Assembly: GCA_000149265.1 (NCBI GenBank)
Contig: CH003163.1
Coordinates: 57,636 to 121,635 of the forward strand
Direction of reading: 5' to 3'
Length of the DNA stretch: 64,000 nucleotides
Source of the DNA: Ciona savignyi
Lineage: Eukaryota; Chordata; Ascidiacea; Phlebobranchia; Cionidae
This document shows positions 32,449-47,400 of this stretch, piece by piece (position 1 is the first letter of the stretch; every line of letters begins with the position of its first letter). The notes below the pieces were generated by a model. It was not told where the DNA came from, did not search any database, and was given only the letters and a program-made list of their open reading frames with translations. A program made the position numbers and the translations under genes.

Positions 32449-35400
32449 GTAAAGCAATTTTCTTTTGGAACCATTCCAAGATCATTTTTCCTACACCAAG
32501 ACTATTGTTTATTAAAAAGTGCAATGAATTGGTGTTTTCTATTGTACTGCTGGTATGCATTGTGCAACAGAAAGATTATTTGCCTTAAAAGTTGTTTTAA
32601 CTATGTGCAAAAAACAGGGCGCCTAATTGTGCTATTTTAACAAAATGAAGCCAACTGCAAACCTAAAATATAGCCTTGGCATTATATAAAAATAATGTAT
32701 CAATATTTTACTTGTACAGTTTTGTATCCTTTAAAACTTGGTTAATCATTACCTTGTACTGTATGTACATGGCGAGTTAATATTAACAAATTTTAGTAAA
32801 TTTTGAATTTTATGTTATTTTGCGGGTATGGAATACACATTACATCATTTCTTTCCTCACAGATTATGCACATTGCTCATGCTCTTGGTCCCCATGGATG
32901 AATGCCGATAGCCCAGAGGATAATTCGGATGACGAAACCTACACCAATTTGCGTAAAAAGGGCTACAATTTTTGCCAGGCTCCCATCGATATTCAATGCT
33001 TTAACATTGCACTTGGGCGGACAGTTACTGCGGAAGACGATGCAGCAGGCAAATGTTCCGTGGCGTATGGATTTAACTGCGAGTTCTTTTGCGACGATTA
33101 CAAAGTCAGAGTGGCTTGCTGTTACTGCCCTCCTGCCGCAATAGGTAAGCTGGATTTTAATTTGACTTTTCTGTAAAAAGCAACTAAGTCGTGCATGAAA
33201 TTTTTTAAATTCGAATTAATAATATATTTTTTAAACTAAAAATCTAAAACTTGGTTTAAAACAAGAATAAAAGTCTTCATAAGAAGAATTAAACTAACCA
33301 TAAATTATTAATTTGTATGTACCATAGCATGGTATATACATACCATATTATGTAAAGATATTTTAAATGCATTCAAGCAAGGATACAACTTTACCACACT
33401 GCACGGTCCATTTCATTGATAAGAAATCCACCAATCATTTAGCCTGAGGCTAAAATACCAGGCAATGTTCCAGGTTTTATTCTACTTAATACTCAATTAA
33501 GTCCACCCATGCTTTCAGCTACATGCTACAGGATTTTCAACGATTCTTAGGTTCCTCCATGTACTTTAGTTTTTCATTTGTTGAGGAATTGCAGTATCAG
33601 CATACTCACTTGACTTATTTGTATCGCTTGATCACATATTCATATAGCACATGAGCGTGGGTGTAAATACACATGGGAAATGGAAGAAAAGGACTTTCCA
33701 CTCAATTTCGCAGAAACTGACTATCTATGACTTTATGTTTTTTTACTATCTTTGACTATATGTTTTTTTATAAATAGATAATTTTATATCCATCATTTCA
33801 ATAACCATAATCATGAATAATTGTGTTCCAAGAAACCCATATTATTTAGTTTCCTTTCCATAAAAGTAAAACTATCCATTTTATGTGTTTACAAGTGGTT
33901 CAATCAAATATATACAAGCTGTGTTATAAACAAACTCTTTAACTTTCAACCATGTGTGGTGGCAGGTTTTTACTTTTGGCCATTCTATTTACATTTTATA
34001 CTGCAGTAATTTATGTGTGTCAAGTGTGTGAAACTAGGGAACTAGGTTTCTTACTTTACATGCAATTATAGTACCGTTAGCTTTTATTTACATTAGTTAA
34101 GTAAGGTTCTGTAATATAAACCGGGCTTTTAAATTTCAAGAAAATTTTAGGGACTTCACCGTTCCCTTGGTTCAGACTTGCATTAACATGACGTAGTTAG
34201 AGCATTAAACTTACCACAACAAGTCAGAAGCAGTAACGCGTGTTATTCCGGTCTTGTCCCCCAAGACTTATGATGAATCACTATCGTAACACCAAGATAG
34301 CCCTGTCATTACGTAATACTTTGATAACTGACCCTATGGCGAGAGGAATTTCCGCATGTCATTTTACATTCGCCAGCTAATGCTTTATATTTGAATTCCT
34401 TACACATTCCTCCCGGATTAGCGTTGCGCAATGTTTAACTTATACCGATTTTCCGCCGTAAAAAGTATAAGCCTGCAGATGCGAACTTTCTAATAAAACT
34501 TAATCTTGAAATACGTTTATGAAGCTGGTTAATCATTCACTCCATCAGGACATTAATAATACACACTACACCCGTCTTAAATTCGGTCACGTATTAACGT
34601 TTCAAACGAAAACTTATGTCTAAATATTCGGGAATGAAATGTCGCCCAGTCGCTATATATGTATGTAAATTTGTGTGCGCTTGTCAAACGATTGTATCCG
34701 TTCTCAAATACGCGTTTTAATGTCGCCATGTTTCCTTGAATTTGTGAATGAGGTAAAATATAAAATGCGCTTTGTGTAACTAGTCCTTTATCTAGAGAGA
34801 TTAGTCGGCGTTAGTAAATAATGTAAGAAGGTCTTCACCAAAAAAACTCGTCGTGACCCGCAATACAAAAAATTGATTCAAAGCAATATTTCCAATTATT
34901 TCCTTTATTGCCTCGTTTCGACGCTTAAATTTGCTCCTTGGCATTTTCTATTACCCTGTGGGATGATTTTGCCAGAGAAAGTGCGTTTAACGGCTTGTTC
35001 CCGCCTGCCATTTCGAGTTAATCGGCCTATAGACATTGTCTTGACAGCGTTAGAATTTAATAGGATGGTGTTAAATAGGTGACCTCCATCGCGCCGTGTT
35101 GTGTGTTTGCAGAAAACCGACTGCTCGTTCACGAGCGGATGTATCGATTTTCGGCCTTTATTTCGTAACAATGTCGCCCGATCGTCACGCATGGTCAGCG
35201 AGTGTCGCGATTCTAACCTCCCACGGCCGAATACACCCTATCCGAGCCGACTCATCGTCGATTTGTCGATTAGTCATCAATATTGACCCGTAATGTTTTC
35301 CAACCCACCCCGCGCAGATATTGTCTGTCTGCGGTCGATATTTAATCCAAAGCCCACATTTTGATCAATTGGTTATTAAGTTGAACTAATTTGAGATTAA

Positions 35401-38400
35401 TTTTCGTAATGCCCAAACAAGGACGACTAAACAATGTCCAATTTCACGCACAAATGAACGCAATCAATCGTTAAACAAAGACGCGGTTGAACTCGATATT
35501 GTTGGTAAGCACTTTGTAAACACGCTGATATGCACTTTCTAAATTATGCTTTATTTTTTAATTGCTTTGGATATTCAATTTACTGTCAGGGTTGTTTTGT
35601 TGTGAAGAAACGGAAAACTGTAAAGTCAGTCAGTTTTGTGTACCCTCCTACGCAAAGCGCTCGCCAATCCTATATTTTCACAACCGCTGGCGGATTTGAC
35701 TCTTTAGAAGTAGAATTCCCTGACGTGAACACTTGTGTACTAGTATCACAAAGGGAACAGCCTTTCACGCTCGTTGAAGGACCGAATTTGAACAATGGTC
35801 GTCCAAAGTCAGAAGTTAGCCTTGACGATGCTGGTTGTGTAACGAAAATAGCGCACTCTTTTATACCACCCAAGCTACCTTAGGACGTCGCCAATGATAT
35901 AGACATGGGCAAGCAATAATCGAAAAATTAAAACATTATTTTACCAATATGTGACTGTGGACTGTTTTTATCTAAATATACTAATATTTTCCTACAAAAT
36001 ACCTTTAAATACACCTAAAATTGTCCCATTTCAAATGAATTTCATTTAAACAATATTAGTGTTTTAAAAGTTGTCTGGAATCGTTGTGGTTTTTAAAACA
36101 GGCTTTGCATGTTCGTGATTCCAACGAGTAAGCTCTAATTCGCGTTAGCTGTGATTGAATACAATGGCTGCCTCGTGTTTGCTTGAATTTCCATTCTAGG
36201 TCGTCAAAGACCGACGTCTTTACTTTTGATTTGAAAGAGCAGTTCTGTTTATCTAACACCGCCCGATCCTGCTTCGTTTCTCTATCGCGGTTAATAGTGA
36301 AGACGGAAATGTACCTTACCAAGGATTATAGTTTAAAACTGCTTATTAAAGCCAGACTAAATGATTGCTAGCTGTGCGGCCGCATGCTTATTCGACATGG
36401 ATAAGTACATGGTTAATTACTCTCCACATATATACACTTCTATTCGTCATTGTTTAATAACGTATGAAAACTACAAGCCAAATGTTACGTATCATACAAA
36501 ATAACTATAAGCAAACGTGTCTTGGTTTTTCGGAGCATAATGCAAGGAGTTAAAAAATGTTTATAATCCATATTTATTTGTACGTGTACTTGGTGCAACA
36601 GAGTTAAAACACTGCATGTTTTTTGAAATGTTGGTTAAACGATAAAAATTTGCACGATTTGCGCTCACTCCACGAAATCAGTGTTTGGAACATCGTATGT
36701 AGACTGCTTATAAATAATTTTTCCAATCAGACCTAGAATATTTGTAAGTTTATATTTAGATTTAATTATCACAAGATTTTTCAAAATACAAGTTTTGAAT
36801 TCTACACGCTTTACCATATATATGGGAAGAAGCAAGTATAAACTTTTATCGTGGTTCCAATTGTAGACCCTCAATGTAGCAGTTTTAGCTACATTTAGAA
36901 CTAAAATGGGCAAAGTTAAGCCTGTTTTTTTTATAAACCGTTATTCAGCTTGCGTACATTGCATCGGTCTTTCGTTGAAATTCGGTCGTGCATATTTTAT
37001 GAAGTTGGAAGGAGTCGCGTACTAGCGGATGTAGCAAACAAGCCAGGCGTTTAAACCACGGAAGTCGTGTTATCTGTTATAGAAACACTGTGCTTAATTG
37101 CAAATAGCCAACGCATATATGCAAAGCTTCTTTCTTAAAGCGTCTAAAACCTACCTGTGACTCATCAATGTGAAGTGAGAATTAAATATTCCAATAAGAA
37201 ATAAGGAGTTGCGTTTAGGGCAAAGGTGTGAACTCTACTTAATTATTGATTATTGAATATTAAGATATTGCGTTCTGGGCGGTTATGGCCGGATTAGCAC
37301 GTCATTGATTTGTGGTTGTGCGAATGTGGGTGCTTTGCGGGTGCATTCAATATTGTTGTTAATTTGCGGAATTTACCGCTTCAGCATCGTCAGTTCAACT
37401 AAACGTGTCAGAATTTTCCAGAATAATGCAGCTGCCCCACACTTGTTACTGACGGAGCTTTAATTAAACTCATTCCGACCAAGTTTAAAGCCACCGACTC
37501 CCTTAGGACTGGTCCTTTTAAATTTTAAATGCGTTGTCTTTCGATCGATCAGCACTGGCCGTAGCATAATCTTAAATACACACAGATAAGTCCGCGTGTG
37601 TGGGCATACAGATTACAACGTATTTCAGTTTATATATGGAATCTATTGAATAATATATATACATTTCTCTGTTTCATTTTTGTGTAAAATGCTCAATTCT
37701 GCCATTCCAGCGTTCGCTGCTGTGTCACCGCCTCATGCAATTTAACCTTAATTATGCGCGGCTACACGCATTTTATATTTTTTGGTATAAGCTTAGAGAC
37801 AAAATGATACGAACGTCAATATTTCTGCTTTCGTTCGCTGCGTTTTTAATTGTGTTTTTAATTAGAATTATATTTGTTATTTTGAATTTTTTTTGCATTA
37901 TGTAAACCGTAGATCCGCTGAACAAAGATTTGGCTGTGCGTTTTGTATTTCGCTCCAATGATCACGGGCAATTTCACGCTTGCCTGCTTCTCCAGAACAG
38001 CTTTACCCATATAATATTAACCGGCAAGTTTCTTTGTACGGCGGTAGCGGCGTTTTTATTTTTTTTTTAAATTTGAGCTTACATTTCACCCCTTACTTCA
38101 TAAAGAAATAACCCCATAGTCATTGTGGAAATAGGTTCCACTTTTTAAAATTACTTAACTTTCTACACAAATTATCTCTGGTAATTGCGTTCGTCACTTT
38201 CTAACAACGGAAGTGGATACGGATGTCATCCAGCGTAAGTAGCTGGTGAGTGAAATTCCTGTCACCCAACTGCTGTCAATAATTATGTCACTGGCATACG
38301 TCTTCCACCTCTTTGGAGTATAAAGTATCATAATTGACGAATTAGCAGTAAAAAATAACACCTCCTTAAAAGATGTCATGTTTTGTGATGTACCGTGTAT

Positions 38401-41400
38401 TTTTCCAAACCGTTTTAAAATAGAATCATTCCAATGGCTATTACCGTTCTACTGCGCTCTCCACTTTTAAATGACGTAACGTCACAGTTGAAGCGTTGTG
38501 GTTTGACTTTACTCGTTTGTTTCCGTTTAAATTCTACACCTTATACTAACAGTACACCGGTCGAACTATAAAAGCACACGCGACTTCAAAAATAGGCAAA
38601 GTAAACAACCCAGCCCGTTGGATTCAGTTGGTCTGGATTCACTGCAAGGGTCACACACCAAGGATTTCTATATCACACAGCGTCTGCCATTAAAACCACA
38701 ATGTAATTTTCACATGTACCATTCCCACGGAATATTTTCGATTTGCGCTGCTACTAAATTAGGGCATGACTAAACGAGAGCATACATTTTGCACTTTTCC
38801 GATTCGACTGCGTTTTTGACTCCCATTATGTCCAGTCTACTGAGGTTGATCAATCATTTCGTCATTTCACGCATTCAAATCAATATCTTTTCAAGTAAGG
38901 CCGCGAATTCAACCATTCTTTTCGTACACAATCAGTCAGTCTTTTCGTACTGTATGAACATATGATACTAATGACTTTTATCAAAATATGGCTGGTACAC
39001 TTTTTTCCAAGGATGCACGCTCTTTGTATGGGTTGTGTTAAAGACTAATTTAATTTTCCTTTAGCTTTATGATGATTACGTACAGTGAGGGAATCAGTAT
39101 GGTCTTCAGAAACGCATCTCCACAAACCATAACGCGCTTGAGACTGTCAAAATTGCCATGTGACGTTGCGACCGATGAGTCTTTGTCATCAGCATCAGCA
39201 CAGAGCAAAGTTTATTTTTTGTTAAGCCTAGCTCCATGTAAACCGTAGCCTCCGGCGAGTCGATCTTCAATGGGCGCCTTATCTGGCTTAGCGATGTGAC
39301 ATTGAATAATAACGCCCCTGTGCCTCCACCAGTTCGTTTTACAAGATAACTCGCCCACCTCTGAAAGTCAATCGTTACGTTGGGATAATGCTAACCTCCT
39401 CCAAATTCGAATTGCGCATGCCTAAAGACATGCTAATCAAACAGCAAATTTGAGGTGAATACACCGGCGATGCGCTTATCAAATTTTTTTTTTGTACAAT
39501 GCACACGCAACGTCGTGTGGTTATACGTTTATAGACAGACTGCCAATTTTTGATGTGTTTCACATGGAAAAATGACAATACAAGTGTATCTATCTTCCGT
39601 CTCGCAACTTTGGCAATGTGAAGTTATTTATAGATGTTTACGAAACCCGAAATTCTTGGTACTCGGTCAACTTTTTGTGCAATTTAGGCAGCAATTTTAG
39701 GTCTGCAAACCCCTTATTATACTCGACATTGTGTCGGAGGTAAAATTGGCTTTCTTTTGTTTGTGTTGGAAACACGCTACGATTGTTAACGTTCAAGTCT
39801 CGATTGCATATATTTGTGTAAAAATCAACCTCGATAAGCACATCACATGTCCACCCGTAACACACATTTCTAAACACCGATCATTTGTACTCAAGTCAAC
39901 TGATAAGCTAACCACCTCATTTTTAGTTGTGGGCTGACAAAAGTGAAACAAGCACACATATACATCTGATTAACTTTATCGCTTGAGATGGCTTACGCAC
40001 AAAGGTTTTACAATCCGTATATCGCTCCCGCGCGTTTCCTACGACCGTGGAACCAAGCTACAAAATAGTCTATTGCGCTACTTCAACGTCATTCATTGCA
40101 TTGAGTAATATGTTCAAAAGAAACAACGTCGTAAACCGTTTTATCACATCAAACACGTGTCCATTGTTGCAATAAATTTCAACGACAGGTCAAAAGAGTA
40201 GATGCGAAAACGCAATGGTTGGGAGATAACTGGCGAGTCGATTTGCGTAATCTGATAATCACCCGAATCGTTTTCTTGCCAAGCTATACGACTAAGCCTC
40301 GCAAGTCGTAAAACTAAACCATCAACCCGAGCCCAAGCACCGTAGCCCCTTTAATAAGCATATAGTGCTCGGTAGAGTGTCCGCATTATCGTCACACTGT
40401 TGTTTTAAATTTATTCGCCTATAAAGAGAGCAGCCATGGAAAAGAAAAGACAACAGTACAGATGCAGACGCTGATATTCATTTTAACTATCAGCAGTGCA
40501 CGTTTATTGTAGTGAAATTGTAATACCGTCAGTGGATCTGTGTAATAAATTTTCCATAAATTTACGAATTGGCCATTTTAATGCTATTCCTCTCCTTATA
40601 CGGTGAAGGTTTTTAATCAGTTGTTAAATTATCTTTTTCCTGCGAAAATTAACCCAAATTCGTTATTACTCTTACTGAATATTTTATAAAGAACCTTACG
40701 AAACGGCGAAGTGCAGTATATCTCAGCACACTCGAGCAAGAACACGCTGTTATCCGGGTTTGTTACCAACATTTTGTATATGTAGATCATGAGGCAGACT
40801 TAGCTAAGCTAAATTTTGGCTCAGCGTTCACAAAACAATGCAGATTTCCGCATAAAATCGATAAAAGCATCTGAACAGCATTAACGCTCTGCGTCCGATC
40901 GATCCATTATTTTCGGAAGCCTTTCGCGGGTTCAGTTTTAATCAATGTCACTTCGAATCAATGCTGAAATGCTGGGGGATAGTTAAAAAGCGTGGAATTA
41001 AAACCACAACATGGAACACCTAAGTTTGTTCACCACTTTCGTTCTTTTTTTAATACATTTTAAGCACATGTAAGTGTAGCTCCCCGATCGATCCAAAGTG
41101 CGACCAGTATGTAACTCGTTGTGGATATGACGTTTGGCCTGGTTGATGTCACCATCACTGGACCCGTGTTTTTTATTTAAGCAGTGCTTTTAAGCCGTGT
41201 GTATCACCAGAACTATGATACTGACCTGATTATACTGAAGTACTGTTGTAAACACCGGGTTTTTAAGTTAAAGTTAAAAGTGTGTTCGATTTCAAAAAAG
41301 GTTGACATGCACTGTATTTGAGCAACAACCAACAACCCTATTTCGTCGCATCAGAATTAGTCACAAAATATGACGTCGGCACTTGGAATTCTGGTATCTC

Positions 41401-44400
41401 ATTGGTCAAATGGTATGACGTAATCGACGAACCCTGACGAACCTATTGAAGAGGTTGGCTTGTGGGGTTCGGTACTTTGTCGAGTGGTCGCGTTGATAGC
41501 GCTATTTTACCGCACTGTGCTTACGATATAAAAACAACTTGGGTATGCGCTGGCCCACGTTTTTCTTCATTGGGGCTTTCGCGTACACAATATTGAAAAC
41601 TTTTCTTTATTAATATTCTGTAAGCATTTTACTATCATCGGTCTTTATTAAATAGAATCATTAAAATTTATATACGCCTGTCCAATATTTATCAATAGTT
41701 TTGCGAGCATTGATTATGCATTCCGAAATTTCACGAGATCATTGTGTTTGAAAATGTATTTCAACACGAAGTTTACATAATCGTATACAAAATAGAAAAA
41801 AACTAGAAAATGAGTACATTATATAATACTCACGAGTCACGATGTATGGTAGAGCTTGACAAAAAAATAATTTAATTAAATAAATATGCATTGGGCAGAC
41901 GTTTGGACATGTGGGTATAGGGTGCAAGATTGTTAAACTACAATTTCTGCATAGAGATTGTATGTTACAGCAGTTACACTATTACTAGTTACATTTAGTT
42001 TCCAAAGCTTAATTAAATTTAGAAGAAAGTCCAGACTCTAATTGCTTGTTTGGCCAAATTTAACTACATATTATTGATCGACCGAATTCCTGAATTTTAC
42101 GCCATTATGAAATAATTATAAATTTTCTTTCTGGTTAATTTAATCGATATTCGATTTCCAGGACAAACGCATTTCACCATATGTATGACGAGACTAATTA
42201 TCGGTGTCAATGCTTCCCTTTGGTGTAGTTAACCCGCTGTCCGTTGTGGATGATGCATGGGCCGCAGTTGTCAACTTTTCGACAATGTTTATCGACCCCT
42301 TGTATACAATGCGTTTCCAACGTACACAACACGCGAAGAACGTAAACAAAAACCGAAATCGATCGATTAAAAATGTGTCAACTGCATTTTCGTTGAATGC
42401 AGCGTCCACCTCTCTCTAAATGAATTGAATACGCAAACCATTTTTCCACGATTGTATGTACGGTGATTGCATTTAAATTCAGTGCAGTTAATTTTATTCT
42501 TAAAATATAAATACAAAATTGCATTGTACTTTTTTTTATGACAATATAACTGACTGAGAAAATTTCTTGAAAAAGAAATCGTTTTTGAATGGATTTTATT
42601 CCAACTTCACCAGCCGTTTGTCGCTTCTTTTTTGATGCTTTGAGACAGCGGTTTCCATTCCCTTGTCTCAAGACGTGTTCGTTATCTAATGTTACTCTCT
42701 TGACGCAGCGTTCCCAACACTTTCTGCGCGAGAGGCGGGATAATGTTTCATTTTGATTGACGACACACGTTCCTTTAAAACCCTCCGCTACACGACTACC
42801 ATACCACTGGTCACATTGCAACGTTCGCAAGCGTCCAAGATTAAAAGAGCTGTCGTCAAATATTTACAATTGTCCGCAACGCAAACACGTAGTTACAGTT
42901 TTAACTGACCGCCAGCATTCATCCAAAGTCTTATTACACTTAACCAAACACAGAACCGCAAACAAAGGCTTTAATTGGTAGTCTCACTGCCTTAGTGCTT
43001 TAAATGGGTCTTTGATATTCCTTTTTGCGTCCACTTTTGTTTGTACAGGCAAGGCCCAGTCCAGATAAAGCCGTGTTTGCCTTTATTTATATCTCCATTT
43101 GTTAACTTATATGCCTTTATTTATATCTCCATTTGTTAACTTAGATATACAGAAAATATTCTTATTTTAAGGTCAAATTCTGTAGGTAAATGTCATCTGA
43201 TAAAATTTCCAATCCCTCTATGATATAGAGATCAAAATAATTGGTTGTAATTGTGCTTAGATTTATAGCATCACAGAAAATACATGACATTTATTGATTG
43301 ATGGATACACTTGTGTATGCCCATGGGTAGGAAGGCTATACCTTGTACCCAGGAGACCTGTGTTTGCTCATCAATCATCCATTACTTGTCATTTTGTCAG
43401 AGCAATTACATGGTGTATTTTTTTAAATTTAACATAATTCCATTTAAAAGTGAAAACAGTTCAAGGAGAGAAACAACATTTTTTGTGTTCAGTTTTGGTC
43501 CTGTAATGGTTTCAATTCCTCATTTTGATACAACATCGATTAGATTATGTCACAAGGTACATTGCACAGTAAAATACCATGTGTACCTTGTCCTTATATT
43601 ATGTTCTAATGAAAACTATTACTATCTTCCCAAAGTGCTGTAAGACTTTACCTACATTAAACAGAGAAATATATCATGTTGATTACCATTTGTATTTCTC
43701 CAGGTCCCACTTTTCAAATAGTATCTCAACCCAGCCAAGCGTGTCTCTCCGTATCCACTACACCATCTCCAACACTCGAGGTCACTAGCGCATGTGACAA
43801 TAGCGACAATGCTCAACTGTGGAATTGGGTGTCAAACAACCAGATCCTAAACCAGCACGCCAATCAATGCATAAGTGTTGGCAACGCAGAGCAATCTGCT
43901 CCAGTGTTGACCACCAACTGTGACACAAGTGATGCCAAGCAAAGATGGAGTTATGACAAGCTAACACAAACTTTGTCAAGCGCAGCATTTTATTTGGATT
44001 CAAATAGAGCCACTTTAACAAGTAATCCATCTCAAAGCCACTGGCTTGCTAAAGTGGACGTCGGCTCAATAGACATGAATGTCATGCAAGGTAATAGGTT
44101 TATCATTATGTAAACAGTAGTGATATGCATTAGCAATTGATTGTTTAATACTGAATAAACATACTTTATGCATTTCAGCAGTGTATCTTGAACCAAAGGT
44201 AGCCCCAGATAGATAACTATAAAGAATCCTATAAATGAACATTTATTTTATTTTATAGAGTTAAAATTGGCCCAAGTATTACATATATCCTATGCATGCT
44301 TCAAACTTAATTTTACAATTCTTTTTCTCTCCTTGTTCCCAAATGTCAAATTCATTCATTGAATACCTTAATATTGAGGGATTATACTGAATAATAGTAT

Positions 44401-47400
44401 TTAGTAATAGCCAATCTAAGCTATTAAAGAGCTTAAGTTATGTATGTTGACCTCATTCCATTTTGACTGTTTGTTAAACATCTTAAACAATTAATTCACC
44501 TAAACAATTAATAGTTCCTAAACAATTAATATTAGCTATTTGAACCTTCCTATGACTTAGTTTGTAAAACATGATTTTTTTTTTACAGGTAAACAGTGCA
44601 GCAATCCACCCCATGACCCAACCTATGGTTCTGTAGCATGCACGTTTGGTTCTTATCAAGGCTCCGAATGCCACTTCCAATGTGAATACGGCTACCGACT
44701 CCCCAGCAATGCAATCTACCCAACTATTTGCATGAGAAATGGCTTTTTTAACGCTACAACTCCTACCTGTGAAAGTAAGATTATAATATTGTGTTGATTT
44801 TTGTTGAAAATTATAATTGCATAATGCAAAGTGAGATTTGTGTACAAATATTTATGATTCTAACTTAGGACATGTGACACAGATGAAAAGGTGCCATTCT
44901 CAAGTTTAATAATATGTGCACATATATGTATGATTGATTGTTTAATAATTTAACATATGTTGTGTGCTGATGTAGATTTGTATAGTATATAATTCACAAA
45001 TGGATAGGTACATTTTTATAATCAACAAACAAATTAATCACTGGATTTAACTACCAACATTTAGTCACATCTAAACTACCGTTGTTTTTTTTTCAGAAAT
45101 TATCTGCCGACCAACCCTAACCAGCCCCACCAATGGAAAAGTTGAATGCACCAATGAAAACTACCAGGACTCAAACTGTGTGTTCGAATGTGACCTGGGT
45201 TACAGGTTGGTGTCGTCAAGTCGCCAGTCCATCTGCCAGGAGAACGGGGAATGGAACAACTTTCCGCCCCCTACTTGCCAGAGTGAGTGTTCTACTTTTT
45301 CATAGAAAGTTTTTTCTTAGTTTGCAATGCTTTATATTTTCTGAATCGGATAATAATATACATTACTACCATATAAAAACTGTTAAATATTGCAAATTAG
45401 TGAATTAAAGATAAATTTCTGCAGTACTACAGCTAATGATCTTTTTTTTACAACCACATTATTCAATCCGGTAATTCAGTATTCAACATTTTACCAGATT
45501 ATATCGTTTTGTTTAAAAATATGTCGTGTCAAATGAACGAGATTGTGTAAGATTTTTAAAATTCATTTCAATTAATTTTTAAGTATTTCTCATATACATT
45601 ATACAGCATACCACAAACTTTTATGTAGCTTTTTTCATTTGCCCCTTCTAGTGCACAATACAGTTGCGCTATAAACTCACAAAGACCTCCTGCCTTCATA
45701 GTTTGTTTACATAATACGAATACCTTCCATCCTACCACACTCGGTATCCAAAGTAATGTTCACTTTGGTTTATTCAGCAACTTTACACCTTGCCCTGTGT
45801 TCCTGTGTGCCATCTACCTTGTAACACTTTTGCCTTGTTTTATATCCTTTCTCCATCTTGGTAAATAACGTCAATTATAGATTGTATAATGGGCTTTTGT
45901 ATCATGACAGCCAAAAGCACATGTATGTCAACCTAAGTTCAATTTTGAACAAAACAAAATTTCGAATGACCACCAACATGTTTCTCAACACTCGTTATAG
46001 ATTTCATTTCACAGACATCCTGTAAATCTATTTTCTGTTTGTGTGATATGACGTCCTCTGTACATATGCAAAAAGTACTTTAATACTTGTTTTCCACACT
46101 TTTCTGTTGACTTATCTTAAAAAAACAAATGGATAGTTATGTACTGTATTGTATTGGTTTTGGCCAGGCCCTTACATCTATTTATTTAAAACACATTTGA
46201 TTCAACATCAATATTTTTGATTTATTTGCCCCGGTATTTGGCATCATAACCCATTAACCAGCATTGTAAATCTCCCCCACACGGTTCACACCCACCAAAG
46301 ATCACTTTGTTCGTATGCACAAAATATTAACAGCAAATCAATAAAATCAATCTTTTCAAATCACCCACCTTGCAAAGCACTGTTTACCAATTTTCAGCTT
46401 ATCTCTTAAATGGACTAACATATAAACTGCATCAAGCAATTGTATTTATTCCATCTCAATAATTCCCATATTATAATTCGGCCTGGTATTGATTATAATA
46501 GTGATTAGGCTTGCCTACCCTCCATGACTCAGACCACAAAATCCAATATTCCCCAGACAAATTGCAACACCAGACCATCTAATTGACCCTTTAGCTATAA
46601 ACTCAATTAACCATAGATTATCTGAAATATTTGCTACAACCCACAATATTTAAAATTTTAATTTAATAATTATCTGACTTGATCTTTTAATTTTAAGAGG
46701 AAAATGGGCAATGCTGTCCATGCAGTACAATCAATTACAAAATGGCGAGACGGCTGTAGTAAAAAGCTTTAGTCTTCTGTTTTGTTGATGTAAACCAGTC
46801 TTAACAGGTTTAACATACAGCAGCACAGGCAGCTGATAAAAATTTAATATACAATAAAATACACCAGTGTAATTAATAAAATTCGTGATTAAATGATTTT
46901 TGCATTGAAAAGCCAATGATTTTTTATAAAATTGGAAATTTATACAAATTCATATTGATAACCACATGTGTCATCTGTTTCGTATTTTGCTAATATTTAC
47001 CTTATAAAGATATGTTGAAATACCTTGTACCTATTTATAACAATGGCTAACACCATAAATTTCCACAGAAATCACTTGTTCGCCCGACCTCGCTGCCCAA
47101 GGCATTGTAAACGGCAAAGTAAACTGCACAATGAAGGACTCCTACGCTTCCAAATGCGTCTACACATGCAACAGTGGGTATGAGCTGATCGGCCCGGCTG
47201 TCAGATTATGCCAGCAATCGGGCAATTGGAACGACAGCAAACCTATCTGCCAAAGTAAGTGTAAAGGAAACTCATGTTTAAAGGGAGTAGGAAGTGAAAG
47301 TTGTTAAAACTCGGATATTGTCGGAATGCTTTTTGCCCACAGTCATGTTGCCAGAGATATTTTAGTGCTTGTTCCTATAATACAATTCTGTAATTATTGA

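Larger units (their letters stand above)
33145..43703 (+). other. 10.6-kb intron/possible gene boundary after the WxxW exon
   Basis: Far longer than the other introns in the window, with local base composition less AT-rich than elsewhere (about 34-42 kb). It holds TATA-like sites (38567-38574), an unassigned 98-codon frame at 35590-35883 and a 34-bp tandem duplication at 43078. A polyA signal lies just past exon 2. No further domain exon was recognised. It may carry cis-regulatory sequence, or separate two genes. Confidence 0.5.

Noticed and set aside
41520-41610. TATA-like site followed by a short frame that looks like a signal peptide ([14 protein letters not shown])
   Set aside because: The ATG lies too close to the TATA-like site, and a stop comes before the only nearby donor, so it cannot feed into the ricin exon.
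42378-42830. Minus-strand 150-codon frame in the long intron
   Set aside because: Arg/Cys-rich but without a recognisable domain, and no supporting splice or promoter context.
43676-43703. ATG with a short hydrophobic run (MLITICIS) in frame just before the ricin exon, considered as an alternative start
   Set aside because: It overlaps the polypyrimidine tract and acceptor of exon 3, and the hydrophobic run is too short for a signal peptide. The spliced form is preferred.
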